This document shows positions 48,901 through 54,900 of a stretch of DNA of 55,379 bases, in pieces. Position 1 is the first letter of the stretch, and each line of letters opens with the position of its first letter. The stretch is from CAYFJO01 sp964343305. Lineage in GTDB: Bacteria > Planctomycetota > Planctomycetia > Pirellulales > Pirellulaceae. The notes under the pieces are model-generated. The model was not told the origin of the DNA, searched no databases, and worked only from the letters and a program-made list of their open reading frames with translations. Position numbers and translations under genes: made by a program. Where the stretch lies: assembly GCA_964343305.1 (NCBI GenBank), contig CAYFJO010000021.1, positions 1-55,379 of the forward strand, written 5' to 3'.

Positions 48901-51900
48901 GGCCACCGGCGACGTCACCAGCAACGGCACGTTGACGATCACCGCCGATCGCGCCGCGGGAACGAGCGGCGGCACGATCACAATGTCCGACGGCACCGTC
49001 GCCAACGCTGGCGCATCCACGATCGACCTCGACGCTGACGGCAACATCACGCTGGGCAGCGTTTCGACCACGGGCGAAGTTCGAGCCACGTCTGCAAACG
49101 GAGCGATCCTCGACGCCGGCGACACCGATCAAGACATCGTCGCCGGCACGGCTGCGCTAAGTGCGTCCACCGGCATCGGCACGGACACCGACGACATCGA
49201 CACGCAGGTTTCGACTGTAGCAATGGTCACCGAGTCGGGTGACATCCACGTCACCAACACAGGCGCACTGACGATTGACACAGTCGATTCGCTCAACGGC
49301 GTCACGATCACTGACGCGGCAATGAACGACACGACGATGGACAACATCACGATCGTGGCATCCAGCCCGCTGACGGTCGCCGCCGGTGATCCGGTCGTCA
49401 ACAACGACGGCGGCAATATCACGCTCACCGCGACCGATGACGGCGGAAACGATGACGATCTAACGCTCAACGCGAACGTTACCATCACCGGCGGCGATAT
49501 GGATGTGGACGACGCCGGCAACATCGACCTCAACGCCGGCACGGACATGCTCGTCAACGCCGCGGTCTCGACCAATCTCGGCGGCAAGATCGACGCCGAT
49601 GCAACCCGATCGATCACAATGCAAAGTGGCTCCAGCGTCCGTGCCGTTGACGGCACGATTACCATGCGAGCCAACCTGGCGGGCACGGCGACCGGCAACT
49701 TCGAAGGCATCGACATCAACAACGCCACGGTGGAAACCACCGGTTCGGGCAACATCACGCTCAACGGCACGGGTGGCAACACCGGCGCGTCCAACCTTGG
49801 TGTGTTGATTCGCCAAAGTTCCGCGGCGGTCAAATCGGTGGCCGGCGACATTTCGGTCACTGGCCAGGGCGGCACGGGAACGACCGGCCACCGAGGCATT
49901 GTCGTCCAACAAGGGGCCGATGTCCTATCGACGGGCAGCGGCAACATCACGCTCAATGGCACCGGCGGCAACGCGGCGTCGATGTTCAACGACGGCGTGC
50001 TGCTGACCGATGCCGGAACACTCGTCCAAGTCAACACAGGTTCGATCGACATCGACGGCACCAGCGGCACCGGCAACACGCATGTCGGCGTCGGCATCGT
50101 CGGAGCGGCGGTCGAATCGACCACGACCAATGCCACGACGTCCACGATCACAATCGATGGCATGACCAACGCAGTCGGCTCCACGACCACCAGCGGTGTG
50201 CAACTTGCGACGAGCGACGCTCATGTTTCGTCCAACATGGCCAACATCACGATCACCGGCAACGGCGGCGCGAACGGTAACACGGCGTTCGGCGTATTGA
50301 TCGGTGCATCCAGCCGCGTTGAATCGACCGGCGCGGGAGCAGCGGCGGCAACCGTCACGCTGGACGGGACCGGCGGTTCAGCCGGCGGAGTCAAAGCGGG
50401 CGTGCAAATCGCCGGAGCCGGCGGACTGGTGCGATCCATCGACGGCGATATTCAAATCACCGGACGTGGCGCGGGAACCGGCGACACCAACCGTGGCGTG
50501 TTGATCAGTGTCGGTGGCCGAGTCATTTCGACGGGAACGACAGCCAACGCTGCAACAATCACGATCAACGGGACGGGCGGAACAGGGACAACGGCCGAAG
50601 GCGTTTCGATCCGCGACGCCAACGCGCGCGTACATTCCGCAGCCGGCCACATCAATATTTCGGGGACAGCCGGCGGAGCGAGCGCCGACGGAGTGCAGCT
50701 CAACACCTCGTCGACCATCGCTGTGCAATCGACAGGCGCGGGGAACATTCAAATCAACGGCGACGGCACAGGCACGGCTTCGGGCGTCGATGTCGAAACC
50801 GAGATCGACAGCAACACTGGCACGGTTGGCATCACGTCAGAAGATCACGTTCAATTCGACGCCGGCGGCTTGATCGATTCGACCAGTGGCACAGTCACCG
50901 TCATTGCCGACAATGCTGCGGGCAACAACGGCGGCTCGATCACTATGACTGATGGCTCGCTCGTCGATGCAGGCAACGGGACGATCGATTTGGACGCCGA
51001 CGGCAATATCGCGCTGGCGTCGCTGCTGACCAGCAGTGATGTACAAGTGACGACGACCAACGGCGCAATCACCGACGTTTTGTCGGGCGAAGGAGCCGGC
51101 AACGAGAACATTGTCGCCAGCCGCATCGATCTGGACGCGGCCACCGGCGTTGGCAGCGATGCGGCCATGCTCGGTGACAATGGCGACATAGACATCGCCG
51201 CCACGACGCTGGATGTGACGAATCGCAATTTGAACAACGTGCAAATCACCGAAACGGACGCCGTAGCGATTGACCTGTTGTCGAATGACGGACGATCCAT
51301 CGTCGTGGATGCCGGCGGAGCGATCACGGACGCGAATGCGAATGGAGCGGGCGACAACGTTCTGGCGACGAACCTTGTTCTGCGGGCGGTAGGTGGTATC
51401 GGCAGCGGCAATTCGATCGAAACAGACATCAGCAACCTGGCCTTCGCGAACAGCGGCGCGGCGAGCAACGTTGAAATTGACAATCAGGGCGGGTTGACCG
51501 TGATTTCGCTCGGTGGTCTGGCATCATCCAGCAACACGGTCGGTGACGTTACGTTGACGGCGACAAGCCCGGTTACGTTCAACGCCAATACATCCGCTGC
51601 GGGCAACGTCACCGCCCAGGCATTCGAAACGGCAACGACCAACACCGACAACATCACCGTCAACACCGGCGTGACCGTGGAGTCCACGGCGGCCAGCGTC
51701 AGTTTCCAAGCTGGTGATCGGATCAATGTCCAGGCGACGGCGACTGTTCAAGCGTCGAATTCGATCGAACTGCGATCCGGTGTCAATGATACCGACACGG
51801 ACGGCGTCCAGACGCTCAGCGGCGAAATCCTCACCAACGCGACAACTGGTCGGATCACCATCGACACCGGCGGCACGGACTCCGACGTGACGCAGACGGC

Positions 51901-54900
51901 CGGTCGTCTTGTGGCCGACGAATTGCTGGTGACCGCTACCGGGAACACGACGTTTGACTTGGACGCCAGTGCCACCAACGACATCCGCACGCTGGCCGCG
52001 ACGACGGAAGGCGGCGACGTGTTGTACAACGACACCAGCGCTTTTGAAGTCGCCACGATCGGCGCGACGTCGGGCATCAACACTGGTAATCCGGCCAGCG
52101 GTGGAAATGTAAATCTCACGGGCGGCGGGACGATCACGGTCAACAGCGAGATCAACACAACCACGGGAACGGCAGGTGTGATCAACGTCGACGGAACCGT
52201 GCTGAATGCGGCGCTCGTTCAGGGCGATGGCAACATCACGGTCAACGGCGGTGGTCTGGACCTGTTCATTAACTTTGCGCAGACTTCCGCCACCACGCTC
52301 AACTACACTGCCGATCGTGACATCCTCGTTGACGCGGTCGTCCAAACAACGGTTGCTGGAGCCAACATCAATCTGACCGCCGACAACGATGGACTGGGCG
52401 GCGTCGGCGGTGGTGGCGTTCGCATCATGCAGAACGGCCAGCTCAATTCGGCTGACGAAGTGACCGTGACCGCAGCCGATTTGTTTGTTACGGCAATGCC
52501 TGGCGACTTGGACAGCATCCGCATCGACGACGACACGACGAATGATCAGATTGTCGCGGCCAGCTCCATCACACTGCAAAGCGCCGCAGCTTCGCCCGCC
52601 GCTGCGGACGTGATCATCGATGGTCGCTTACACTCGACGACGGCGGGCACCATCGGCATCACGGCGGCTGACACGATTCGCGCGTCGTCGGAAATGTTCT
52701 CCGATGGCGGCGACATCGGGCTGAATTCGGCGACCGTGCTTTCCGGCGATGTGCAACTCAATGCGTTAACCGACGTCGTGTTCCAGTCGACGCTGAACGA
52801 CGATGCGAGCGCCGGCACAACGTCGAACCTGACGATCAACGCCTCGCGGCTCACGCGGTTTAACGGCGAAGTTGGCGGAACGAGTCCCGTCGACAGCATT
52901 ACCACGGATAACACCGGCGGTGCGAACGAGTCGACCGAAATCAACGCCGACGTCACGACCGACGGCGGCACGCAGACGTACAACGATGCCGTAGTACTGA
53001 CGAATGACGTGACACTGACTGACACCGGAGCGACCGGCATTTTCTTCAACAACACGGTCGACAGCGATACGACCTCGGCGCGGGATCTGACGGTCGTCAC
53101 CACCAGCGCCGCATCGCGAGTGGAATTCAACGGCCGCGTCGGTGGCAGCAATGTGCTCGACCAATTGACAATCACTAACGCCGGGCAACTCGACATCGCC
53201 AACGCGGCCGACATTTCGCTCGACGGCACTTTCGTGCAAAACGGTGTGGGAGCGGTTGAAACTGGCGGTTCGATCGACACGACGGACGACACAATCGATT
53301 TCCTCACAGCGGTCACGCTCTCGCGGGACGTGCGACTGGACACGGCCAACGGCGGCGGTTCGCCGGACGGCGCGACGATCCACTTCCAAAACACAATCGA
53401 CGGTGCGTTCGCGATCGACGTTGATGCCGGCGACGCGGGAAATTTCGATGTGGACGGCGCGGTTGGTGCAACAACGGCACTCACAACGCTGACCATCGAC
53501 AACGCCAACGACGTTGATTTCGCGTCGACGATTCGCATGTCCGGCAACGTCGCGCAGACGGCCGGAGTGGGCACGACAACGTTGCGCGGAACCAGCGGCA
53601 CAGGGATCGGCGGCATGCTTTCGGTCACGACGGACGAAGTCACGTTCGCCTCGGCAACGGCCATCGTCGTCGGCAACGTGAAGGTCGACGCACAGAACGC
53701 GGTGACATTCGGAGCGGGAGCAGGATTGAACGCATCGTCGAGCACGATTTTGCTCCAAGCGAATCGAGACAACGCGGGGACTCAAGGCTTCACGCAAGCC
53801 GACGGCACGACCATTCAGACAACGAACGAAACAACAGACGCCATCCGCGTCACCGTCGGTGGAACGGGCGATGCACGTGTGTCCGACTTGCGTGCCGGCA
53901 CGACGAGTGGCCAGATCGCCGTCACCTCGTCCGGCGGCGCGATCATCGACAACGGCGACACCAGCCAAGACATCGTCGCCAGCGCCGCCGCACTGCGAGC
54001 GTCCACCGGCATCGGCACGGACACCGATGACATCGACACGCAGGTTTCGACTGTAGCAATGGTCACCGAGTCGGGTGACATCCACATCACCAACACTGGC
54101 GCACTGACGATTGACACAGTCGATTCGCTTAACGGCGTCACGATCACCGACGCGGCAATGAACGACACGATGATGGACAACATCACGATCGTGGCATCCA
54201 GCCCGCTGACGGTCGCAGCCGGTGATCCGGTCGTCAACAACGACGGCGGCAACATCACGCTCACTTCGACTGACGATGGCGGAGATGACGATCACCTGAC
54301 GTTGAACGACAACGTCACCGTTACGGGCGGCGACACCGATGTCGACAGCGATGGCAACATCGACCTGAACGCGGGCACGGACATGATTGTCAACGCCGAT
54401 GTGTCGACCAACGCTGGCGGTACGATCGCTGCCGATGCCGAGCGTGCGATTCAAATGCAGGCCGGTTCGAGTTTCACTTCGGTCGATGGTGGCATCACGC
54501 TCAACGCAAACCAGGGCGGCGCGTCCGAAACAGGCAACTTCGACGGCATCCATCTTTCGGACGCCGACATCATCACGACGGGCGGCGGAGCGATCGCACT
54601 CAGCGGCCGAGGCGGCGCGGGCACGGCCGGCGCGAACGATGGCGTGGTGATCGGGAATTCGTCAAGCGTCGATTCGCAAGGCACGGGCACGATCAACATC
54701 ACGGGCACAGGCGGCTCGGGCGGCAACCTACATCGCGGCGTCTCGATCGCGGCGTCGACCGTCAAAGCCGTCACGGGCGCGATCACCGTCACGGGCACGG
54801 GCGGGACGGCTGGCACTGGAGCGAATGGCGTGACGATGCTCGCTGGCGGCGCGGTCGAATCGACCGGTGCGAGCGCGTCGAACATCACGATCGACGGCAC

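Noticed and set aside
44498..49885. CRISPR-like array suggested by regular repeats
   Set aside because: The repeats are long, coding, in frame and without unique short spacers; no cas gene is present.
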